From Kibdelosporangium philippinense (GTDB lineage Bacteria; Actinomycetota; Actinomycetes; Mycobacteriales; Pseudonocardiaceae), in assembly GCF_021390435.2 (NCBI RefSeq), contig NZ_JAJVCN010000003.1, forward strand, positions 1,245,501 through 1,309,500: a stretch of DNA of 64,000 nt, in the 5' to 3' direction. Below the pieces are notes generated by a model. It had not been told where the DNA came from. It saw nothing but the letters and a program-made list of their open reading frames with translations, and did not search any database. Position numbers and translations under genes: made by a program. Position 1 is the first letter of the stretch, and the number at the start of each line of letters is the position of its first letter. Shown here in pieces: positions 8,886 to 17,980 of the stretch.

Positions 8886-10498
8886 TGGCCACCTACGACG
8901 ATCTGATTCGGGTTGATCCGAACGCGTACGCCGAAGAAGCCCGCAACTGGCAGAAGGCCGCCGATGGTATCCGCGACCGCGGCAACGATCTCGACCAGAA
9001 GATCAAGAAACTCGAGGAATGGCAGGGCGCGGCGGCCGACGCCGCGAAGGCCAAGCTGGCTGGATATCGCAAGCAGTACGCAGACGCAGCCGCGACTATG
9101 GCTCAGATTCCCCCAGTCCTGAACGATGCGGCGCAACGATTCGGTCGTGCCCGGAGCGAGGCGTTTCGGCTGATCGACGAAGCACGCAAGGCAGCATGGG
9201 ACTTCGACCGGGATGGCAAAGTCATAACGCCGGGTCCGCCGCCAGTGTCGATGGCCGGCTTGGAGCTCGAAGCCGGTCGACTGCAAGACGCCATGCGCGC
9301 CCAGATCGACGAATGCTCACGAGCAGATGCGGACACGGCGAACGCATTGCGGCGGCTGTCCGCACAGTCCGCAGGCCTCGCCGCGCCAGACCAAGCCACA
9401 ATCGCCGCCGCCGCAACCGCAATCCCGCCCCGGACGACCGCGCCCACCGAGGTCAAGAAATGGTGGGACTCGCTCTCCCCCATGCAACAAGAATCGTTGC
9501 TGTTCACGCACGCCGCGGAAATCGGAGCGCTCGACGGCGTGCCAGCCGTGGTGCGAGATCGAGCCAACCGCAACAGGCTCGTCGAGCTGCAAGGCCAACT
9601 GGAAGCCGAAAAGCAGCGCCTGGAAGCCAGAGGCGGGCAGTTGAGCCCGCAGGAACGGGACAGGCTCGGCGAGATTGACGGCAAGCTGAAGGGCATCCTG
9701 GCCATCGCAGGCAGGCTCAACTCGGGTGACGCCACCCAGCAGCAAGCATTCCTCTTGGGGATCGACACGGCGGTCAACGGTCGCGCGATCATCGCGATGG
9801 GAAACCCAGACACTGCAGCCAATGTGTGCACCTATGTGCCAGGCACAGGCGCCAAACTCGCCGGCGCCAGCGGCGAAATGGAACGCGCGGATCGGATGAA
9901 CACGGCAGCAACCAGGGCTGGTTCGCCATCGACGTCCACAATCGCGTGGATCGGATACGACGCACCACAAAGCATCTTCCCAGAAGCCGGAAGCGAGAGT
10001 TACGCCGAGGGCGCGAGGAAAGACCTGGACCGCTTCCAAGACGGGCTTCGCGCGACCCACGAAGGGCAGCGATCACACAACGTTGTGCTTGGCCACAGCT
10101 ACGGCACCACCGTGGTCGGACATGCGGCCCACCATGAACGCCTCGACGTCGATGGTGTCGTATTGCTTGGCAGTCCAGGACTTGGGTGGGAGGTAGGCAA
10201 CGCGAAGGATCTGAACCTGCCGCCCGAGCACGTATACGCCACTACAGCCGAGAACGATTCGATCAAGAACACCAATATTCCGGACAGCTACAACGACCCG
10301 GTGTCTCAAGCCGCCGACCCGCTCGGCCGAGATCCAGCGGATCCACGCTTCGGCGGTCAAGTCTTCACGTCCAGCCCTGGCACACCCGGCGGGATACTTG
10401 GCAGTGGCACCGGTGAGGCCCACAGCCAATATTGGGACCAGGACAAGCTGGCCTTGCCGAACATCGGCAAGATCATCGCTGGACAACGCCCGGATTAG
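8885..10498 (+). CDS. alpha/beta hydrolase (DUF1023 type) with N-terminal WXG-like domain
   Basis: A 537-residue protein from ATG 8885. Residues about 1-105 are helical with a KKLEEWQGAAA turn, like WXG/LXG secretion domains. About 180-350 is a coiled, Gln/Glu-rich linker. The C-terminal half is an alpha/beta hydrolase of the DUF1023 group with nucleophile motif GHSYG near residue 403 and a late GEAHSQYW segment supplying the probable catalytic His. There is no Sec signal. Together with the preceding WXG-like protein and following lipoprotein this looks like a type VII-exported enzyme or effector. Confidence 0.75.
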   Translation: MATYDDLIRVDPNAYAEEARNWQKAADGIRDRGNDLDQKIKKLEEWQGAAADAAKAKLAGYRKQYADAAATMAQIPPVLNDAAQRFGRARSEAFRLIDEARKAAWDFDRDGKVITPGPPPVSMAGLELEAGRLQDAMRAQIDECSRADADTANALRRLSAQSAGLAAPDQATIAAAATAIPPRTTAPTEVKKWWDSLSPMQQESLLFTHAAEIGALDGVPAVVRDRANRNRLVELQGQLEAEKQRLEARGGQLSPQERDRLGEIDGKLKGILAIAGRLNSGDATQQQAFLLGIDTAVNGRAIIAMGNPDTAANVCTYVPGTGAKLAGASGEMERADRMNTAATRAGSPSTSTIAWIGYDAPQSIFPEAGSESYAEGARKDLDRFQDGLRATHEGQRSHNVVLGHSYGTTVVGHAAHHERLDVDGVVLLGSPGLGWEVGNAKDLNLPPEHVYATTAENDSIKNTNIPDSYNDPVSQAADPLGRDPADPRFGGQVFTSSPGTPGGILGSGTGEAHSQYWDQDKLALPNIGKIIAGQRPD

Positions 10499-10501
10499 GA
10501 C

Positions 10502-11020
10502 ATGAACAGCCGACTCGCACACCACGCCGCCCTCGCAGCGATTCTCCTACTGCTCAGCTCATGTTCTGCCCCAAGATCGGACGTCCCCGTGAAGAACACG
10601 ATCACCCAGCAGGAAGCGAACAACCGAGCCGAAAAGTACCCACAGGACGCGGCCGCAAGCCTGACACCACCACCGCGGCTCGAACTGCTCTCCCGATTCG
10701 ACAACAGCGAATGCAACGACCCAACAGACAACGGCCCTCTAGGCCGCGTCTACGTCAGCCGCAGTTACTGGCTCCGGGATGTCCCACGCGAGCGCAACGC
10801 CGAAGTCGTCGAAGGACTTGTGCGTTGGTGGACGCAACACGACTTCGTGGTCATTGCCGACAAACGCCCTAAAGAGAACTGGATCTCCGTAGAGAGTAAG
10901 ACAGACGGCTTCAGCATGTCCATCCAGGAGACCCCAACTGGGGACCTTTCGCTCGGCGCCACCTCTCCCTGCGTTTGGCCGAACGGAACACCCGCACCCA
11001 AACCAGGCTCGGCCAACTAA
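10502..11020 (+). CDS. putative lipoprotein
   Basis: A 172-residue protein starting 3 nt after the hydrolase stop. It has a short basic start, a hydrophobic core and lipobox LSSC near residue 21, predicting export and lipidation. The mature part has a conserved-looking Trp/Tyr-rich centre and one C-terminal Cys. No family is recognised. Operon position suggests it is the surface partner, or an immunity-like protein, of the upstream hydrolase; that is inference from order alone. Confidence 0.65.
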   Translation: MNSRLAHHAALAAILLLLSSCSAPRSDVPVKNTITQQEANNRAEKYPQDAAASLTPPPRLELLSRFDNSECNDPTDNGPLGRVYVSRSYWLRDVPRERNAEVVEGLVRWWTQHDFVVIADKRPKENWISVESKTDGFSMSIQETPTGDLSLGATSPCVWPNGTPAPKPGSAN

Positions 11021-11058
11021 CTCGTAGCCGACCGTCGCGCTCAATTGCTACGGGCCGG

Positions 11059-11480
11059 TTATGCGGGCACGGCAGTGGCATTGATCGAGTGCATCGTCGT
11101 GATCATCGCTTCCATGTCCGTCTCGTGGAAGATCTCCTCCGGACCCGCGGGAATGATGACCGTGAACGGTGGCTGATACATGATGTCAACCGTCATCGTG
11201 CCATTGTGCGCGAAGTAGTCGATCATCTCGTTGACGAAGCGGAGTTGGGCCGAGGTAAAGGTCTTGCCCGCCTGGAACTTACTGAAGGCAGCCGCAACGG
11301 CCTGCCGGTCGAGTCCGGTGAGCGACCGAAGGAACAAGCCAAAACCACCAGAGTTTGCCTTCGCGCGGTTGATCTCGGCCTCGGTACCGATCCCGGACTC
11401 GATGAAAATTCGTTCGAGCTCCTCAAGATCGGTAATAGTGATCTGCCGGTTGCGACGCAGCTGGATACTGGAACGGTGCG
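11059..11480 (-). pseudogene. HsdR (type I restriction subunit) C-terminal remnant
   Basis: Reading leftward from about 11480, one frame gives SIQLRRNRQITITDLEELE, a Gly-rich turn, LFLRSLTGLDRQAV and a last helix pair ending at 11059. This matches the C-terminal helical domain of EcoEI-type HsdR subunits, including the FVNEMIDYF and PPFT elements. The motor and nuclease parts are missing: the upstream sequence switches to an unrelated FtsK-like frame. No HsdM or HsdS is visible. This is a deletion relic of a type I restriction system. Confidence 0.7.
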
Positions 11481-11735
11481 CACACCAACGTGGCGTACAA
11501 GTTCAACGCGCACACGAATCACATGGTCGCGGTCGTGCCAGCGCGCCGGTAGCCGCGACATCGCGAGTTCGGCCCGTCGCCGCGCCCGCCGGTGCTGCTC
11601 GTCGGTGAGCAGTTCACCATCAAGCACCGGCCCGACCGCCTCGACCTCGCCAACGCTGGCGACCATTGGCGGCGTGCCCACACCAGGGATTGGCACGACG
11701 TCCCCCAACTCGTCGTTTCGCTGGCTTGAAGTCAT
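11475..11735 (-). pseudogene. FtsK/TraB-like conjugative translocase, N-terminal fragment
   Basis: ATG 11735 overlaps the DUF2637 stop (ATGA). About 85 residues read well, ending ARRRAELAMSRLPARWHD and VRVELVRHV. This resembles the start of the FtsK/SpoIIIE-type translocases of actinomycete integrative elements, which normally run beyond 600 residues. At about 11475 it fuses out of frame to the HsdR remnant, so the ATPase is lost. The assignment rests on remembered family sequences and on the DUF2637 neighbour. Confidence 0.5.
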
Positions 11736-12468
11736 CGCCGATCACCACCAGCCTCGTCAGTGCTGGTGCGGCTCATCGCCAGCAGCGCGAACCCGCAGAC
11801 CACCATCAAGCCGTCGAGCACCAACGGCCCCACTGCAGCCGTCAGCGGTCCGTATTGCCACGCCAACAACACGCCCCGTAGATGCCCGTACGAGATGACC
11901 GCCGAGCCGATCGCGACAGCCCCGGCTCCCCCGAACCGAGCCAGACTCCACAGAGCCCCTTTGGACCAGCGGATGCGAGACAGCGCCTCCACGGCAAGCA
12001 TCAGTCCAATTGGCCACACCGCAGCCCCGGCCTGCGTGCAATTCCCGGTGACCAGCCAGGCGGCTCGTGGGCTGCTGGCAACCAGACATGCAGCACGTTG
12101 GCCGCGATCGACATCACCGAGCCGAATACGAACCCGGCCCATGCGACCAGCCGACCGCCAGATGGGAACGGAGTCGGTCCGTGATCACCAGCGCTGGTGA
12201 CTCGGTCAGCGGCTGGCGATCCCACCTCGCCAGGGCTGGCGAGGTGGCTCGCAGCTAGTTCGCCGACCGCTACCCGCCGGTCCGAATCGGCACTGCCTTC
12301 GCTGGTGTTCTCGGCCGCCAATTCCGCCAGCACTTTGCGGACCGCATGATCGGTCGCGCCCGTCAACCTCACCAGCGTCGGCCGCCCCCGCGTCGGCTGG
12401 CCGGCCTCGCGCGCCGCGTCGAGTGCCTGGCGGACCTGGGTCACCAGCTCACCGTTGGTCACGGTCAC
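11732..12468 (-). pseudogene. DUF2637 membrane protein, frameshifted
   Basis: GTG 12468 follows GGGAGG with 6-nt spacing. The N-terminal part (VTVTNGELVTQVRQALDAA) carries a small helix-turn-helix-like region, then the first DUF2637 membrane helix (FGSVMSIAANVLHVWLPAA). Near 12040 the frame breaks at a C/G run and the next frame continues AAVWPIGLMLAVEA with three more membrane segments to TGA at 11732-11734. One missing or extra base separates the halves. DUF2637 (SpdB-like) proteins belong to actinomycete conjugative elements. Confidence 0.7.
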
Positions 12469-13081
12469 TGAGCACCTCCCGCCGAGCCGGTGGCGGCCGG
12501 GTGGCAGCGCGGGCATAGGACCGAACGAGTGCGGTCGGTATCCAGCCACACCATCCGGGCCGAGACTGGATCACCGGACCGGGCATCGCACTGGCCGCAG
12601 GGTGGCGGGAACGGCGACAAACGGTTTCCTAGATGGTTAAGGACGTTTCGGGGGCAAGCTTTGCTCCTCGTGGGGACGCTGTTTGCCCCTCGCGTCGGCA
12701 TTGTCTGCCCCTCGTCCTGCTCAACGGAGGGCAAACTCTGCCCCTCGGCAACCGAGTTGTCCACAGTGGCCTCGGCGCGATGCACTGCAAGGTTGTACCC
12801 GTTGGGGCGTCGGTCCGCCCGTTTCACTACGCGGCAACGATTTCCGGGTCCGAGGGATGGATCAAATCCAGTTCTTCCAGCGTCCGCAAGGCATAGCGAA
12901 CTGACCGCTCAGACAACCGCGTGTACCGCGCCAACCTTGCCAACGAAGGAAAGGCGTTGCGGCCGTCTGGATCAGCGTGGTTGGCGAGCCCGACCAGCAC
13001 TATCGCCAGACTGGACGAGTCTCGCCGGTCACGAGGGATTGGGGCGGCGTTGAGCGCCCAGTGGATTGCTTCAATGCTCAC
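12465..13081 (-). pseudogene. HTH-domain protein of integrative element, frameshifted
   Basis: GTG 13081 overlaps the stop of the upstream gene. Residues 1-84 carry a winged-helix replication-regulator-type HTH (FPSLARLARYTRLSERSVRY). A stop then follows at about 12827. Loss of one base in GCGTA(C)GTG would otherwise continue directly into VKRADRRPNGYNLAVHR and on to a C-terminal zinc knuckle (CGQCDA, LCPRCHP). Its end overlaps the DUF2637 start. The intact homologue would be about 200 residues. This is a second single-base lesion in the same element. Confidence 0.65.
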
Positions 13082-13548
13082 CAGACAACCGTCTCGGACA
13101 GTGTGTACAGCTCCGCTGCCTCGGCCTCGGTGAACCCGATCGTGCCGGTCCGGCGACAGAGATCAACCTGAACCGCGACCCGGCCATGGAACCCGTCACG
13201 GGCCTCGGTTTCGTTGGTGCCCATCGCGGTGGCGACCTGCGACCACGAGTCCACCATGCCGAACCGCAGCAGATCGGCGACCACACACCGCCGATCTGCA
13301 GTGACCTCCTGCGCGATCCGGACTCCGTAGGCGAGGTCGGCGAACAGGTCGTCGGGATCGAGATCCCCGGCGTTGGTGTGCCCGGCCAATAGGGATTGCG
13401 TGCGGGCGTTGGACCAGTGCTCCACCAGCGTGCTCACGGACTGGTGAGGAATGTCGTGCGGACTACGGAATCGCTTGTGGACCAGGCGAGTGAAGGTGAT
13501 TGGGGCGCATTTCAACGCATCCCGCAGGCTGGCAGACTCTTCGTCCAC
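13078..13548 (-). CDS. hypothetical protein of integrative element
   Basis: A 156-residue protein from GTG 13548, with GGAG 5 nt upstream. It is helical with a central segment DLFADLAYGVRIAQEV and a possible HTH near SWSQVATAMGTNETEA. It overlaps the next gene by 4 nt, continuing an element operon of HTH, DUF2637 and FtsK genes on the reverse strand. I do not recognise the family. It is the only apparently intact gene of this decayed element. Confidence 0.55.
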   Translation of the reverse strand: MDEESASLRDALKCAPITFTRLVHKRFRSPHDIPHQSVSTLVEHWSNARTQSLLAGHTNAGDLDPDDLFADLAYGVRIAQEVTADRRCVVADLLRFGMVDSWSQVATAMGTNETEARDGFHGRVAVQVDLCRRTGTIGFTEAEAAELYTLSETVVW

Positions 13549-13706
13549 GGGGGCTCCATCCCGTCGGAGGCCCCGGTTCGCGGGTTCAGCGCTTGCCGGG
13601 GCCGACCTGAAGTCGGACCCGCGCGGCCGTCCGTGCTACGTGCGGGAAGCCTCGCGGGCTTCCGACACGGTCACGACCAGGGCAATAGCAAAGTCGTTGT
13701 TGCTGT

Positions 13707-13889
13707 TCAGGGGGTAGATGCGGCCAGGAGCGGGAGGATTCTCATGCGGTCGGCGGCGATCCATTCCAGGGTGCGTTTGATCTCGGTGAGTCCAGCCAGG
13801 CGGATCAGGCCGATGGCCAGATTGCGGAGCATGGCCATGGCGTGAGCACCGTTGCCGGTGTAGGCGTGCTGGTGGTCCTCAGAGGGCAT
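13707..13889 (-). pseudogene. ISAs1/IS4-type transposase, C-terminal fragment
   Basis: The last ~55 residues of a DDE transposase are readable (HAYTGNGAHAMAMLRNLAIG and IKRTLEWIAADRMR). The pattern is that of ISAs1-family C-termini. The fragment's upstream side ends exactly where the IS5-type element's left inverted repeat begins (13882). I could not find the rest of the gene on the other side of the IS5 element, so the loss is larger than simple interruption. Confidence 0.6.
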
Positions 13890-14818
13890 CTGATCTTAGT
13901 TAGGCAAGAATGTCTGCTTTGGGTGGATCGTTTCGCCAGGTTTGGGTGGATTCCCCGGTCAGGGTGCGGCTCATTATGTTAGTCATCGCCCAGTGGACCA
14001 TCGTGCGCGACCGCTGGGGCAGGGCTTCGTAGTCGCGCGCGAGTCGGCGGTGTTGCATCAGCCAGCCCAGACTGCGCTCCACTACCCACCGCCGGGGCAA
14101 CACGTGGAATCCCTTGGCAGAAGGGCGTTTGACGACCTCAACCCGGATACCCCGCTGGGCTCCATGACGGATGACTGTGTTGTTGTAGCCACCGTCCACC
14201 CATGCCGCCGACACGGTCGGATGCGCAGCGGCGAGATGATCGAGAACCTGTTGCCCGCCAGCGGAATCCTGCACCGACGCCGCGGTCACGATTACCGCCA
14301 GCAGCAGGCCGAGCACATCGGTGGCGATGTGCCGTTTGCGGCCCTTGATCTTCTTGCCCGCGTCGATACCCTGACTGGATTCGCTGACATTGCAGGAGGT
14401 TTTCACGCTCTGCGAGTCGATGATCGCCGCCGTCGGGGCAGCAGCGCGGCCTTTCGCGACGCGGACTTGGTCACGCAACAGGTCATGCAGCGTTTCCGTT
14501 GTGCCATCGGCTTCCCACTTGGCGTAGTAGTCATAAACCGTCTTGCAGGGCGGGAAGTCGTGCGGCAGATACTCCCAGGCGATCCCGGTCCGGCACACGT
14601 ACAGGATCGCGTTCACGATCTCCCGCAAGTCATGCACGCGCATCACGGTTCCCGGCCCACGCCGGGCAGCACGCCACGCCGTCAGCGTTGGCTCGATCAA
14701 CGCCCAGCGAGTATCGGACAAGTCGCTGCGGTACGCACGCCGGGGCCCCACAAGTTGATCAAGGTATCAGCCGTCACCCGACACAGACATATCGCCCCAA
14801 CCAAGATCAGATGCCCTC
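13882..14818 (-). mobile_element. IS5-family insertion sequence, apparently complete
   Basis: Terminal inverted repeats are visible: the left end GAGGGCATCTGATCTTAGTT (from 13882) and the reverse complement of the right end GAGGGCATCTGATCTTGGTT (to 14818) match at 19 of 20 positions. The element is about 937 bp with a single transposase gene. Flanking trinucleotides are TCA and TTA, compatible with the TNA target preference of the IS1031 group but not identical, so either one base mutated or the flanks were rearranged after insertion. Confidence 0.85.
13900..14751 (-). CDS. IS5-family transposase
   Basis: A 283-residue transposase from GTG 14751. The N-terminal domain (about 1-90) has the WALIEPTL and WEYLPHDFPPCKTVY motifs. 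The DDE domain follows with first Asp in IIDSQSVK, second in WVDGGYNN, and Glu in RRWVVERSLGWL (the YREK-like region). It fills nearly the whole element and is unbroken, so the insertion is probably recent and may be active. It cuts into an older transposase remnant on its left. Confidence 0.9.
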   Translation of the reverse strand: MGPRRAYRSDLSDTRWALIEPTLTAWRAARRGPGTVMRVHDLREIVNAILYVCRTGIAWEYLPHDFPPCKTVYDYYAKWEADGTTETLHDLLRDQVRVAKGRAAAPTAAIIDSQSVKTSCNVSESSQGIDAGKKIKGRKRHIATDVLGLLLAVIVTAASVQDSAGGQQVLDHLAAAHPTVSAAWVDGGYNNTVIRHGAQRGIRVEVVKRPSAKGFHVLPRRWVVERSLGWLMQHRRLARDYEALPQRSRTMVHWAMTNIMSRTLTGESTQTWRNDPPKADILA

Positions 14819-14937
14819 TTAGGCAGGCCGTCGCCGGTAGCGCAGCGTCATACGCCGGGAGTTCAAACGAACCGCCTACCACGGCCGCGGCGGCTACTCG
14901 TCAGGGCGCGACGGACAGTCCCGACTGCGTGCACGAT

Positions 14938-15201
14938 ATGCCGATCGCGTGGTGTTCGTTATGCAAGACCCCTCCGGCCGGAGTGCTTGCTCATGGCTAC
15001 CGAACGAAAGAGGGAAACGCCTATCACAACGATCCCCACTGCACCTGGCTACACAAAGGGCAGCGATATGCAGAGCGAAAGGGCAAGAATATTCACGACA
15101 TAGTTCGAGTCGCCTGGAACGCAGTGGATCCCGGCGAACTAGAGCCATGTGAGTCATGCTGCACGACGCAGTGGATGCTGCGACACGGGCATGTGAAATA
15201 A
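14938..15201 (+). CDS. small Cys/His-rich protein, possibly 5'-truncated by IS
   Basis: An 87-residue reading from ATG 14938 (GTG 14929 is an alternative) to TAA 15201. Cysteine pairs (WCSLCKTP, PHCTWLHKG, EPCESCC) suggest a zinc-binding fold. The open frame extends upstream towards the IS5 right end at 14818 with plausible Ala/Thr-rich sequence, so the original start may have been lost to the insertion. No strong ribosome-binding site supports either start. Function unknown. Confidence 0.45.
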   Translation: MPIAWCSLCKTPPAGVLAHGYRTKEGNAYHNDPHCTWLHKGQRYAERKGKNIHDIVRVAWNAVDPGELEPCESCCTTQWMLRHGHVK

Positions 15202-15384
15202 GCCAAATTCGATGAACCACCCAGACAGACAAGCATTGACCAACGTTTGCAATGCCCGCCCGGCCGCATCTGCAGATTCCTTCCACAAGCGTCCACACCC
15301 ATTTCGCGGGACGCCGCACTGGATATGAGTGAAAGCTTAATCCCAGCCGATCAGCAGTCGTATTGTTATCAAAGTTCAGCGCCG

Positions 15385-15876
15385 CTACACGTCGAGCCGG
15401 AATTCGTCTGCGCTGCCGTCTACATATCGAACAGGTCTCCCTAATGCTTTCGATACATCAATCATGAAGCCCTGCCAGCCTGCGCGCTTCGCGGTAGCAG
15501 ACAGTGGCCGACGCGGCACAAACATCCCGCTGGATTGCAGATCCCGCGGGAGGAAGAAGATGCGCATGGCGCCATCGTCATTTTCAAGGACTATGAACAG
15601 CGAGAAGTAGATACCAGCTACCATACGTTCCTGTTGTGGACCCCATGCCGAGCCAGGGAGAATGGTTGGACAGTCTGACGGTAGCGGCCCCTTGACAGAC
15701 TTGGTCTTGACCTGGGCCAAGTAGCCACAAAAGTCACAGATAATGTCAGCGCACTTGAAATTCGATGGGAGCACCCTCAGTGTGCGCTCCGACGGCTTAC
15801 AACCAGGACACCGAACGCGCTTGGCAACCAGCTGCTCACCGCGGTCACCCAAGGATTGCTTTGCCGTCCGCGCCAT
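15385..15876 (-). CDS. DpnI-like restriction endonuclease domain protein
   Basis: ATG 15876 is chosen because GGAGG lies 7 nt upstream; an in-frame ATG at 15906 lacks one. The 163-residue protein has GDRGEQLVAKRVRCPGC, then CDFCGYLAQVKTKS (zinc Cys pair plus a PD-(D/E)xK-type QVKTK strand), and ends with RRPLSATAKRAGWQG / MIDVSKA. This closely parallels the catalytic domain of DpnI and Dam-replacing proteins. DpnI cuts Gm6ATC; its C-terminal winged-helix reader appears to be missing here. No methylase is adjacent. Confidence 0.75.
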   Translation of the reverse strand: MARTAKQSLGDRGEQLVAKRVRCPGCKPSERTLRVLPSNFKCADIICDFCGYLAQVKTKSVKGPLPSDCPTILPGSAWGPQQERMVAGIYFSLFIVLENDDGAMRIFFLPRDLQSSGMFVPRRPLSATAKRAGWQGFMIDVSKALGRPVRYVDGSADEFRLDV

Positions 15877-16027
15877 TTCCTGTCCTCCAGGGCTGGCCAG
15901 TCGCATTTTCGGAACAGATGCATTATGTCAGAACTCGACGGTCAAGCAATCCGACAATGCCCAATGCCCTCACCGACCGAACTGGGCGAGACCACCGTAC
16001 GAACGACCGGCTCGGCCAGCACCACGG

Positions 16028-16725
16028 TCAGCCGACCGGCGCGACCGACTCGATGTTGGCGGAAGTGAATTCCCACTGTGCTTCACGAAGGTAACGCCAC
16101 GAACCAACGGCCGTACAACTCACGCGGCTGGATCTCCCGGATCGTCCGGCTACCGGTCTTGCTCCGACAAGTATCAGCACGTCACGCTGGTGGTCAACCG
16201 CGTCGGACAACAGGATCGACTCTGCGCCGTCCAAGTTGGGATCCAGCTCCGCCAATCGCTCGAAAGTGTCGGAGGCATCAGCTCCACCACAGATTTTGCC
16301 GGTCGGGTCGGCGAGCAACCGCTCTGTCGGCTCGGCCGCTCCGAGCCGAACGCGGGACACTGCCCGTGTCGAGGCCATTGAGGCTGAGGCGCGAAGATCC
16401 GGGCGAGTCTCGACCATCACGACGCCCTGCGCGTCCTCGACGACTGGGGACAGCCCCGCCGCGCGCAACCGCGCTGAGTTGAACCGCCACACGCTAACCG
16501 CGCCACCGGCTTCACTGACGCCCCCAACACCCGCGACGCAGCCACCGTCGGCTGACCGGACACCACTGCCGTCAGATCCGGTGTCTCCACGAGAACCTCG
16601 GCTGTCCGACCAGCCAACTGACCGGCCACGTCACCCGAACTGGCCTCATCCGGCGTGCCATCGGTGGTGGCTACCAACGCCTCGCCGCATCCGGTCACCA
16701 CGTCGTCGGCGACGACGCCCAGCAA
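16028..16725 (-). pseudogene. degenerate reading frame, unknown product
   Basis: Two reverse frames look coding in turn. From about 16725, LGVVADDVVTGCGEALVAT continues to VVSGQPTVAASRVLGA. From about 16520, VSEAGGAVSVWRFNSARLRA continues to 16028. The switch is beside a run of five C/G. The first part follows the ychF stop in the same frame and lacks a good start. I cannot name the family. It could be a relic fused behind ychF or noise in high-GC sequence. Confidence 0.3.
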
Positions 16726-16746
16726 CTCCGCACCTTGCTGGCCGAG

Positions 16747-17844
<1,098 letters not shown>

Positions 17845-17980
17845 GACGAACCAGTCTAACGACCCTGAATATCTACCCACATGCATATAACTTGCTCTTT
17901 ATATTTACTGTTCAGGTGCCTCACACGGCCATGTCTGATTCCCGCTAGTCCTACGTCGGTCGCGGACGTACGGTCAAACC

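Noticed and set aside
13942..14930. Long forward reading frame across the insertion sequence leading into the small Cys-rich gene
   Set aside because: It is the antisense of the IS5-type transposase; only the part after the IS end (14818) can be real.
17941..17980. Damage-type promoter before ada-alkA
   Set aside because: The match has 7 rather than 8 nt spacing and only six of nine bases in the first box, so it is mentioned but not listed as a feature.
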